The notes under the pieces are model-generated. The model saw only the letters and a program-made list of their open reading frames with translations, had not been told where the DNA came from and made no database searches. A stretch of DNA of 7,781 nt from Acidimicrobiia bacterium (GTDB taxonomy: Bacteria; Actinomycetota; Acidimicrobiia; Acidimicrobiales; SZUA-35), in assembly GCA_029857855.1 (NCBI GenBank), contig JAOUGG010000095.1, positions 1-7,781 of the forward strand, in the 5' to 3' direction. The position numbers and the translations under genes are program-made. Numbering within the stretch: position 1 is the stretch's first letter; the number at the start of each line of letters is the position of its first letter. Positions 1 to 5,324 of the stretch are shown piece by piece.

Positions 1-691
1 CGCCGCCGCCGCCAACACCGCCCCCGCCAGCAACGTCGCCCCCGCCCCCGCCGGCAACATCGCCCCCGGAACCGGCATCGGCGGCCAGCATCAACCGGGC
101 CACCGCCACCGCCTCGTCGAACCGCCGGGCGGACTCCCATTCCCCGGCCGCCACCATCCGCCCCGTTTCCGCCCGCACCCGCCGGTCGCCGCCAGAGGCC
201 GCCACCATCAGATCGCTCAACGATCCACCGCCCTCGGTCCACCGCCGGAACGCCGCCGGCGCCGATGACCCACCGCCGAACACCGCCTCCGCCATCGCGT
301 CGATCAGATCGTTGCGTTGACGGACGAAACGGTCGAAGCGAGGATCGTTGTCGGAGCCGTCCCACGATCGGATTCGCTCCGACAGCTCATCGATCCGATC
401 GGCCGACCCGACGACGTCGCCGGCCAACGCCTCATCACCGGTGCGGACCAGCAGATCGGCGTCGACGTCCATGGCATCGGCCGCCGACCGCAGCCTCCGC
501 CCGACGTCGAGACGCACCGCGCCGAACGCCGCCGGTGACAACGCAGGATCGCGTCCGTTGAGCCTCACCGCCGCGGTCGATGAGTCGATTCCACGAACCA
601 CGGCTCGAAACCGATCGGCGTCGATCCCCAACCGCCGGGCGACAGTATGTAGGTCATCGGGTCGGATGACGATCTGATTGGACGAACCCAT
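1..691 (-). CDS. ESX/EspC-like helical protein with Gly-rich tail (partial, 3' end off window)
   Basis: The minus-strand frame opens at ATG 691-689 and stays open for 230 codons to the window edge. A purine-rich SD (GAGGGAG) lies about 10 bases upstream. Residues 1-95 are predicted helical. They begin with an 'IRPDDLHTVARRLG' segment and later carry 'FGAVRLDVGRRLRSAADAMD', followed by an acidic 'TGDEALAGD'. This layout resembles EspC/WXG100-type secretion-associated proteins (PF10824-like), in which an N-terminal helical hairpin is the type VII secretion target. Residues about 95-200 are further helices with many charged residues. From about 205 the chain becomes a Gly/Ala/Val low-complexity stretch of repeated GGDVAGGGG type. 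No signal peptide is seen. The C-terminal domain, which would decide between toxin, hydrolase and structural protein, lies outside the window. The ESX assignment is a pattern-based inference; the open frame itself is well supported by codon use. Confidence 0.62.
   Translation of the reverse strand, partial: MGSSNQIVIRPDDLHTVARRLGIDADRFRAVVRGIDSSTAAVRLNGRDPALSPAAFGAVRLDVGRRLRSAADAMDVDADLLVRTGDEALAGDVVGSADRIDELSERIRSWDGSDNDPRFDRFVRQRNDLIDAMAEAVFGGGSSAPAAFRRWTEGGGSLSDLMVAASGGDRRVRAETGRMVAAGEWESARRFDEAVAVARLMLAADAGSGGDVAGGGGGDVAGGGGVGGGG
13..72. repeat. short degenerate tandem repeat encoding a Gly-rich linker
   Basis: The motif CAACnnCGCCCCCG recurs starting at 13, 31 and 55. The spacings are 18 and 24 bases, both multiples of six and in frame. 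On the minus strand it encodes GGDVAGGGG-like units in the tail of the partial protein. It probably expands and contracts by slippage without breaking the frame. Confidence 0.55.
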
Positions 692-772
692 GGCGGTCGC
701 TCTCCCTCTGGAACCGGCGCACGGAAGCTGCGCACGACGAAGACGTGAGCGACCGGGACCGGCGAGCGGGGT

Positions 773-789
773 GGAACCGCTCTGGTTCC
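773..789. promoter_or_regulatory. perfect inverted repeat GGAACC-N5-GGTTCC, candidate operator
   Basis: Six-base arms with a five-base spacer lie in the 178-base gap (692-869) between the vapC stop and the start of the ESX-like gene, about 82 bases upstream of that start. There is no T run on either side, so an intrinsic terminator is unlikely. A dimeric repressor site is possible. Apart from this repeat and the SD of the downstream gene, nothing else was recognised in the gap. Confidence 0.35.
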
Positions 790-869
790 CAACACCGGCT
801 ACCCCGGCCGCTCACCACCCGTAACGCCGACCGGAGCGACCGCGTGACGAAAGTCCGAAAAGTCTGCGC

Positions 870-1292
870 TCAGGCGTGAACGGTTAACGCCTGACGCCGG
901 TTCGGACCGAAGCGGTAGATGGAGAAGTCGGCGTCGAAGGAGATGGCGTCTGTCAGTCCCAGCCTTCGCATCACCGACCAGGACGTTCGATCGACGATCG
1001 AAAACCGATGGTCCGGAAACTGCTGGTGGATCGTTGCCGCCGCCTCGAGGTCGGCGAGCTGGGTCGCCTCCACCCGGGCGATGCCGCCACGGATCCCGTT
1101 CACGAGTTGTTCGCCAATGTCGCGACCGAGGCGGCTCGTTGCCAGATACCAGGTCTCGATCAGAACGTGATCGCTCGTGACCAACCGCCCGGCGTGATCC
1201 CCGAGGTGACGCTTCGCCCGGTCGTGACTGGCGTCGTCGGCATCGGCCGCCGCATACCACGCCGACGTGTCGACGAAGACGAGCGCAGGCAC
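870..1292 (-). CDS. vapC: VapC-family PIN-domain toxin ribonuclease
   Basis: This 140-residue protein is of normal VapC length. It starts at GTG 1292-1290, only three bases after the antitoxin stop, so the pair is one operon and probably translationally coupled. PIN-domain acidic residues are visible: Asp8 in 'VFVDTSAW', Glu46 in 'LIETWYL', Asp101 in 'SIVDRTSW', and Asp120/Asp122 in 'ISFDADF'. These are the Mg-binding residues of the family, so the nuclease looks active. The 'SWSVMRRLGLTDAISFD' block is typical of VapC. Members cut tRNA or rRNA in the cytoplasm when released from the antitoxin; the target here cannot be read from sequence. The GTG start with only a weak SD inside the end of the antitoxin gene would keep toxin synthesis below antitoxin synthesis. 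Confidence 0.93.
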   Translation of the reverse strand: MPALVFVDTSAWYAAADADDASHDRAKRHLGDHAGRLVTSDHVLIETWYLATSRLGRDIGEQLVNGIRGGIARVEATQLADLEAAATIHQQFPDHRFSIVDRTSWSVMRRLGLTDAISFDADFSIYRFGPNRRQALTVHA

Positions 1293-1295
1293 CGA

Positions 1296-1535
1296 CTACC
1301 GAACCGGCCGCATCGAACCGATGGCGTCGGCAATGGCATCGGGCTCGTTCGCAATATCCGATCCTCCCGAACGGCCAAGGGCGAAAATCGACGATGGGTC
1401 GGCAGCGGGTTCGGGAGCGTTCAGATCACGTTCAATGAGGCGGCGAATGTACTCGGCCATGGTGATGCCCAACTCAGCGGCCTTCTGCCGGACTCGAGCA
1501 TGCACGTGATCGTCGAGTGCAATCTGCGTTCTCAT
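1296..1535 (-). CDS. vapB: VapB-family ribbon-helix-helix antitoxin
   Basis: This 79-residue protein sits immediately upstream of the PIN toxin. Residues 1-40 fit a ribbon-helix-helix fold: the DNA-binding strand 'RTQIALDD', then two helices, 'HVHARVRQKAAELG' and 'MAEYIRRLIERDL'. After a flexible Pro/Ala linker, residues about 48-73 ('SSIFALGRSGGSDIANEPD') match the conserved VapB tail that wraps into the PIN active site and neutralises it. It should dimerise, bind its own promoter and repress the operon together with VapC. The ATG at 1535 is the only sensible start. It directly follows a palindrome and a -10-like box with no room for a ribosome-binding site, which suggests a leaderless mRNA. 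Confidence 0.92.
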   Translation of the reverse strand: MRTQIALDDHVHARVRQKAAELGITMAEYIRRLIERDLNAPEPAADPSSIFALGRSGGSDIANEPDAIADAIGSMRPVR

Positions 1536-1549
1536 GATGGTACATCATA
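1534..1549 (-). promoter_or_regulatory. vapBC operator palindrome and -10 box overlapping the start codon
   Basis: Positions 1534-1548 form a perfect palindrome, ATGATG-GTA-CATCAT on the plus strand. It overlaps the first two bases of the vapB ATG (1535-1533). On the minus strand, TATGAT at 1549-1544 is a good -10 box. The predicted transcription start falls about eight bases further on, at or next to the A of the ATG. A bound VapB dimer would cover both the -10 and the start. No convincing -35 was found. The palindrome is seen directly; the operator and promoter roles are inferred from how RHH antitoxins normally work. Confidence 0.6.
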
Positions 1550-1557
1550 ACATCACC

Positions 1558-1770
1558 CTAGGCCGCACTCCTGTTCGAGTTCTTGTTCAGCCGTTCCGGC
1601 AGCTCTCGTTGGTAGCAACGCTGCAATGTCGAGCGCGTGACGAAGAAGTGTCGCGACCCCGCCCGCTGGCGCCACGGTTTGAGCCGGTCGGTGGCCGGAC
1701 GGTAGCGTTGCCCGAATGCGCCCAGACCGGCGGCGACCCCGATTCCCACGATGAGCACACCCAAACCCAC
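1558..1770 (-). CDS. possible small single-pass membrane protein (doubtful)
   Basis: This is a 70-codon frame from GTG 1770; GTG 1758 and GTG 1749 are alternatives. The N-terminus is one hydrophobic helix ('GVLIVGIGVAAGLGAFG'), followed by a strongly basic soluble tail with many Arg/Lys. That is a plausible membrane topology with a cytoplasmic tail. G/C is frequent at third positions. Against it, the SD is weak, all candidate starts are GTG, no family is recognised, and the 5' end overlaps the start of the divergent amylosucrase if that gene begins at 1751. It ends 22 bases before vapB on the same strand. If it is not real, 1550-1750 is simply the divergent control region between vapBC and amylosucrase. 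Confidence 0.35.
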   Translation of the reverse strand: MGLGVLIVGIGVAAGLGAFGQRYRPATDRLKPWRQRAGSRHFFVTRSTLQRCYQRELPERLNKNSNRSAA

Positions 1771-3694
1771 GCCTCAACAGGAGCGTATGTTCGCCCTGCG
1801 GTTCGAGCGGAGCCGCCAGGACCTGTTCGGGATGCTGGAGCGGCTCTACGGTCACCGTCCCGACTACGCCGACTTCGTCGACGCCCTCACGACGACCCTC
1901 AAGGACAACTGGCGCCGCCGCCCCGAAGACCTCAAGTGGCTCGACCTGCAGCGAGACCTCGAACCCGACTGGTTCCAGCGCAGCGACCAGGTCGGCTACG
2001 TCTTCTACATCGACCGGTTCAACGGCGACCTCCAGGGCATCCTCGAACCCGACAAGCTCGCCCATCTCGCCGATCTCGGCGTCACCTATGTGCACCTGAT
2101 GCCGTGCCTCAAACCCCGCGACGGCCACAACGACGGCGGCTACTCGGTGCAGGACTACCGGGAGATCAACCCCCTCTACGGCACGATGGACGACCTCGAA
2201 CACGTGGCCTCGGTGCTCCGCGAACGGGGGATCAGCCTGTGCATCGACCTCGTCTTGAACCACACGGCAAAGGAACACGAGTGGGCGGTGCGGGCTCGGG
2301 CCGGCGAGCAACCCTACACCGACTACTACTGGATCTACGACGACGACGGGCTGCCCAACCAATATGAGGAAACCCTCGTCGAGATCTTTCCCGACCAGGC
2401 CCCCGGCAACTTCACCCGCTACGACGACTTCGGCCCCGACGGGGATCAGACCAAATGGGTTTGGACCACGTTCAACGAACACCAGTGGGACCTCAACTGG
2501 GCCAACCCGTGGGTGTTCCTGGAGATCGTCGACGTCGCCCTGTTTCTGGCCAACAAGGGCGCGTCGGTGCTGCGGCTCGATGCGGTGGCCTTCATGTGGA
2601 AACGTCTGGGCACCCGCTGCCAGTCGGAGCCCGAGGTCCATATGATCCTGCACGCCTTCCGGGCCGCCACCCGGATCGCGGCGGCCGGGGTCATCCACCT
2701 GGAGGAGGCGATCGTCTCCCCGGAGGAGATGATCCCCTACCTGGGCGCCGGCGAGCACACGGCCAAGGAGGGCAACCTCGCGTATCACAACTCGTTGATG
2801 GTGCAGTTCTGGTCGGCGCTCGCGGCCCAGAACGCCCAGCTCATGACCCATGTTCTCGGGACCCACTTCCCTCCGGCCATCCCCAACGCCACCTACGCCA
2901 CCTACCTCCGCTGCCACGACGACATCGGTTGGGCCATAACCGACTCCGACGCCGCGGCCGTCGGCCTCTCCGGATTGGCCCATCGCCGATTCCTCGCCGA
3001 CTACTACACCGGGGCGTTCGCCGGGTCGCCGGCCCGAGGCTCACTGTTCCAGGTCAACCCCCGCACCGGCGACGCCCGCAGCAACGGGTCGACCGCGTCG
3101 CTCGCCGGGCTGGAGGCGGCCCTCGAGGTTCAGCGCACGGAACGGCGGCAGTACGCCATCAACCGGGCCGTCGACAGGATCCTGCTCGGCCACGCCCTCA
3201 TCGCCTCCTACGGCGGCATCCCCCTCCTCTATATGGGCGACGAGATCGCCATGCTCAACGACTACGACCAGCTCACCGACCCGGCCACCGCCGGCGACGG
3301 CCGTTGGATCCAGCGGCCGTTCATGGACTGGGATCGGGTCGAAGCCGCACGCGACCGTGCGGGTGCCGGTGACGAGGAGAGCGTGGCGGCACGTGTGCTG
3401 ACCGGCGTCACCCACATCCTGCGTCGACGCAAGGCCGTGCCCGAGTTCCATGGCGACTACGCCACCGACGTCCTGCATCCTCCCGACGAGCGGGTGTTCG
3501 CCTTCGCCCGCCCGGCTCCGGCCGCCACCGTCGTCTGCCTGTTCAACATGAGCTCCGATCATCTCGTGATCGACGGACGCTGGCTCCGGGAGCACGGCGT
3601 GTCCGACTTCCACGATCTGCTGTCGGATCGCGCCGTCGCCCTCCACGACGACGAGCTCCGCCTCCTGCCCTACAGCCGGATCTGGCTTCGCTAG
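1751..3694 (+). CDS. amylosucrase (GH13 sucrose glucosyltransferase)
   Basis: This 647-residue enzyme is close in length to Neisseria amylosucrase. It transfers glucose from sucrose to a growing alpha-1,4-glucan and releases fructose. There is no signal peptide, so it acts in the cytoplasm. After an N-terminal helical domain (about 1-85) comes the (beta/alpha)8 barrel with its inserted domains, then a C-terminal beta domain from about 560. Family blocks are clear: 'GYVFYIDRFNGDLQGI', 'LMPCLKPRDGHNDGGY', 'LCIDLVLNHTAKEHEWA', 'LPNQYEETL' and 'EIFPDQAPGNFTRY'. The nucleophile is Asp277 ('LRLDAVAF') and the acid/base Glu319 ('HLEEAIV'), 42 residues apart as in the Neisseria enzyme. Asp390 in 'CHDDIGW' is the transition-state stabiliser. 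Start: ATG 1751 has no good SD. ATG 1787 (Met13) has AGGAG only three bases upstream and is a real alternative. A bifunctional or trehalose-synthase-like activity is less likely given the amylosucrase-specific blocks. Confidence 0.93.
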   Translation: MSTPKPTPQQERMFALRFERSRQDLFGMLERLYGHRPDYADFVDALTTTLKDNWRRRPEDLKWLDLQRDLEPDWFQRSDQVGYVFYIDRFNGDLQGILEPDKLAHLADLGVTYVHLMPCLKPRDGHNDGGYSVQDYREINPLYGTMDDLEHVASVLRERGISLCIDLVLNHTAKEHEWAVRARAGEQPYTDYYWIYDDDGLPNQYEETLVEIFPDQAPGNFTRYDDFGPDGDQTKWVWTTFNEHQWDLNWANPWVFLEIVDVALFLANKGASVLRLDAVAFMWKRLGTRCQSEPEVHMILHAFRAATRIAAAGVIHLEEAIVSPEEMIPYLGAGEHTAKEGNLAYHNSLMVQFWSALAAQNAQLMTHVLGTHFPPAIPNATYATYLRCHDDIGWAITDSDAAAVGLSGLAHRRFLADYYTGAFAGSPARGSLFQVNPRTGDARSNGSTASLAGLEAALEVQRTERRQYAINRAVDRILLGHALIASYGGIPLLYMGDEIAMLNDYDQLTDPATAGDGRWIQRPFMDWDRVEAARDRAGAGDEESVAARVLTGVTHILRRRKAVPEFHGDYATDVLHPPDERVFAFARPAPAATVVCLFNMSSDHLVIDGRWLREHGVSDFHDLLSDRAVALHDDELRLLPYSRIWLR

Positions 3695-3722
3695 TCACAG
3701 CTCTTCAACGGAAGCCGACCGT

Positions 3723-4376
3723 TCAGGAGTCCTCGGTGATGGCGGCGCTGATGATCTCGTCGCGCCGGTTGATGTGCCCGAGCACCTCCTCGGTGCCGGT
3801 CCGCGTGAGACCTCGCACGGTGGCCCGCAGGGTGCGGAGACCCTCGACGTCGTGGAGGTCGATGTTGTGAATCTTGCCGCCGGCTTCGGAGATCAGCTGC
3901 ACGACCGGCCCCAACGTGCCCATCCCCGTCCGGTACACGAGTTCGACGGTTCGGGGCTGCTTGCGAAGAGTGACCGGGGCCACGTAGCCGAGAAAGGTGA
4001 CGACGATGAGAGTCGCCAGTCCAGCCGTCAGCGCAGCGGAGTACATGCCGAAGGCACTGACGAGACCCAACGCCGCCGACACCCAGAGGGTGGCGGCCGT
4101 GGTCACCCCGCTGACCGAGCCCCGCCCCTGAACGATGGCACCGGCGCCGATGAAGCCGATGCCGCTGGCAACTTGGGCGGCCACCCGGGTTCCGTCACCG
4201 TCGACGGCGGCGAACGCTCCGGCGGATGCGAAGATGGCGGCGCCGAGCGCAACGAGGGCGTGGGTCCGGACGCCGGCGATCTTGTTCCTCGACTCCCGCT
4301 CCAGGCCGACGGCCGCGCCGAGCGCCACCGCCAAGGCGAACCGCACCATCAGGTCGATTGAATCGGGGCTTTCCAT
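3723..4376 (-). CDS. MgtC/SapB-family inner-membrane protein
   Basis: This 217-residue protein starts at ATG 4376 with a strong SD (GGAGGG, two bases before the ATG). Residues about 9-135 hold roughly five hydrophobic segments with MgtC/SapB signatures: 'AAVGLERESRNKIAGVRTHA' (Glu26/Arg27 region), 'QVASGIGFIGAGAIVQ' and 'GVTTAATLWVSAALGL'. Residues about 140-217 are soluble and consistent with the ACT-like C-terminal domain of longer members ('TVELVYRT...HNIDLHDVEGLRTLRATV'). In pathogens, MgtC modulates F-type ATPase and survival at low Mg2+. Most environmental members, including this one, have no proven role. It is transcribed towards amylosucrase, with only 28 bases between the two stop codons. 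No Mg-responsive leader is visible, because upstream lies pseudogene DNA. It is an independent gene, not obviously linked to its neighbours. Confidence 0.9.
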   Translation of the reverse strand: MESPDSIDLMVRFALAVALGAAVGLERESRNKIAGVRTHALVALGAAIFASAGAFAAVDGDGTRVAAQVASGIGFIGAGAIVQGRGSVSGVTTAATLWVSAALGLVSAFGMYSAALTAGLATLIVVTFLGYVAPVTLRKQPRTVELVYRTGMGTLGPVVQLISEAGGKIHNIDLHDVEGLRTLRATVRGLTRTGTEEVLGHINRRDEIISAAITEDS

Positions 4377-4451
4377 AGCCCTCCAGTCTGTCAGGTCACG
4401 CCGCTCCAGCGGAGGCTGTTGGCGATGAGCGTGCAGAAGATCGGCAGACCA

Positions 4452-4895
4452 TCAAGATCCGCTTCCCTCGTGGACCTTCAAGGACAGAAACCGCACAGGG
4501 AGTTCGATCAGGGCGATCGGCCCGTGGGCCACGTCGCCCCGAAACTGCATCGTGTCGCCGGTGCGCTGTGTAGCGCTTCGACCCGTACCCGTACTCCAAT
4601 ACCCCGTCGAGCACGTGAATGAATTCCACACCGCCGTGCTGGAAGAGCGGGAAGATCTCATCGGGTTCGGTGATGGTGACCAGCACCGGTTCGATGGTCC
4701 GACCGGGACCCCGCAACGCCCCGAGATCCTCGTATGGCGCCCCCGGCCGTCGCCCTCATGGCTGATCTCCAAACCACCGCCGGCCGGCACGATGACGGCG
4801 TCGTGTTCCTCGTCGAGCCCCCGGAACAGGGCGGTGAACGGCACCCCGGCGGCATTGGCCAGGCGGGTCAACGTGCCGAGACTGGGTGAGGTCTG
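4452..4895 (-). pseudogene. remnant of XRE/cupin-type transcriptional regulator (N-terminal HTH lost, two frameshifts)
   Basis: Reading minus-strand codons, the conserved end of the HTH and linker region is present ('SPSLGTLTRLANAAGVPFTA', then 'FRGLDEEHDAVIVPAGGGLE'). A cupin domain follows, but it needs three frame segments. Segment one runs to about 4745. At the C5 run 4740-4744 one base appears missing, and the sense continues in the next frame as 'APYEDLGALRGPGRTIEPV', 'TITEPDEIFPLFQHGGVEF' and 'IHVLDGVLEYGYGSKRYTA'. Near 4563 another indel returns the reading to the first frame ('TGDTMQFRGDVAHGPIALIE', 'LPVRFLSLKV', stop 4454-4452). The cupin core (FPLFQHGGVEF, GDTMQF, HGP) is thus recognisable but split. 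The DNA-binding domain is absent, because the 5' end abuts a glutamine synthetase fragment at about 4895. These regulators normally sense a small ligand and control nearby amine or amino-acid metabolism genes. Confidence 0.8.
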
Positions 4896-5206
4896 CTCGT
4901 AACAGGGGAGGGGATCGATGTCGCGATCGTCGGCCACGGTGATCGAGCCGTCGCCGCCTCGGGCCAACAGTGAGTACTCGGCCTCGACGCCGACCTTCAG
5001 CACGAGGTTGCGTTCAGCCAGCCGCTCAAGCGCCCGCTCGAGAATGACCCGCGGCGCATAGGGCCACAGATCGCTCATGAGGGCGTCGATCGCCGACACG
5101 GCACGAGTTTCGCGCACGGCTTTCCGTGCATCTCCACGAACATGGCGTAGATGAAGTCGACACCGTCGTCGGCCACTCGGTCCTTTATCTCTTCGACGTT
5201 GGTCAT
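4896..5206 (-). pseudogene. 5' remnant of glutamine synthetase-family (gamma-glutamyl ligase) gene
   Basis: It starts at ATG 5206 with SD AAAGGGGG six bases upstream. It reads 'VEEIKDRVADDGVDFIYAMF', 'VEMHGKPCAKLVP', the standard N-terminus of GS-family ligases (the GlnT/gamma-glutamylmethylamide synthetase-like branch is closest to my eye). At about 5099 one G appears deleted (CCGTGTCG where CCGGTGTCG would keep frame). In the next frame the sense continues 'VSAIDALMSD'. About 5066-5072 it jumps directly to 'LWPYAPRVILERALERLAER' and 'NLVLKVGVEAEYSLLARG', omitting the several dozen residues that family members have between those blocks. The GExE-like metal/active-site segment ('VEAEYSLL') remains, but everything after 'DPLPCYEQ' is gone, including the ATP-binding and catalytic C-terminal two thirds. 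It cannot be active. The frame then runs into the cupin remnant. Confidence 0.8.
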
Positions 5207-5269
5207 GGAATCCCCCTTTGGTTCGGTTGGCCGACCCGAGAGAGCGTGTGGTGGTCTAGAGCCGAGCGC

Positions 5270-5296
5270 TTGCTCGAAGATCCTATCGAATATAAT
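5270..5296 (+). promoter_or_regulatory. sigma70-type promoter of the ThDP enzyme operon
   Basis: A perfect TATAAT lies at 5291-5296 in an AT-rich island that is unusual for this GC-rich window. The best -35 is TTGCTC at 5270-5275, with a short 15-base spacer. The predicted start near 5303 gives a leader of about 22 bases containing the SD GGAGG (5316-5320) of the downstream gene. Direct repeats TCGAATA at 5286-5292 and 5300-5306 flank the -10, and TCGAAGA at 5274-5280 is a third related copy. The region also serves as upstream DNA for the divergent dead GS gene. Confidence 0.55.
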
Positions 5297-5310
5297 CTGT
5301 CGAATACAGA
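5296..5310. promoter_or_regulatory. candidate operator TCTGT-N5-ACAGA at the transcription start
   Basis: Perfect five-base arms with a five-base spacer directly follow the TATAAT box and cover the predicted start. The GT...AC core recalls sites of GntR/FCD regulators, and a GntR-type gene lies at the right end of the window. The cupin regulator, now dead, is an alternative former ligand. The role is inferred; only the symmetry is seen. Confidence 0.4.
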
Positions 5311-5324
5311 AACCTGGAGGTGTC

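Noticed and set aside
799..1260. 153-codon minus frame overlapping vapC
   Set aside because: It overlaps vapC in another frame and has Arg-rich shadow composition. VapC itself has all PIN residues.
1607..1620. CGTTG-GTAG-CAACG inverted repeat
   Set aside because: The short stem lies inside a possible small ORF with no T run or nearby promoter match; symmetry of this size is expected by chance.
1553..2983. 476-codon open frame antisense to amylosucrase
   Set aside because: Long antisense frames are expected opposite high-GC coding DNA. The product is Val/Gly/Glu-biased with no domain, and the plus strand encodes a complete enzyme with catalytic residues.
3707..3723. AACGG-N7-CCGTT hairpin between amylosucrase and the MgtC-like gene
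   Set aside because: The five-base stem with a seven-base loop and no T run is too weak to call a terminator.
4391..4451. short minus frame reading 'DGLPIFCTLIANSLRW' between the cupin remnant and mgtC-like gene
   Set aside because: It may be a leftover of another lost gene, but it is too short and not recognised as any family, so it is not annotated.
4396..4716. 106-codon minus frame as an intact small cupin gene
   Set aside because: Only its first ~55 codons are cupin-like; the rest is out of frame with the conserved C-terminal block read in the neighbouring frame.
4452..5117. 221-codon minus frame as one intact gene
   Set aside because: It changes from ligase to regulator sequence at ~4895, and after ~4745 the meaningful cupin sequence moves to another frame until ~4563; it is part of a pseudogene.
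5151..5324. 58-residue N-terminal extension of the ThDP enzyme
   Set aside because: It lies across the promoter and the start of the GS remnant, has no family similarity, and a strong SD precedes ATG 5325.
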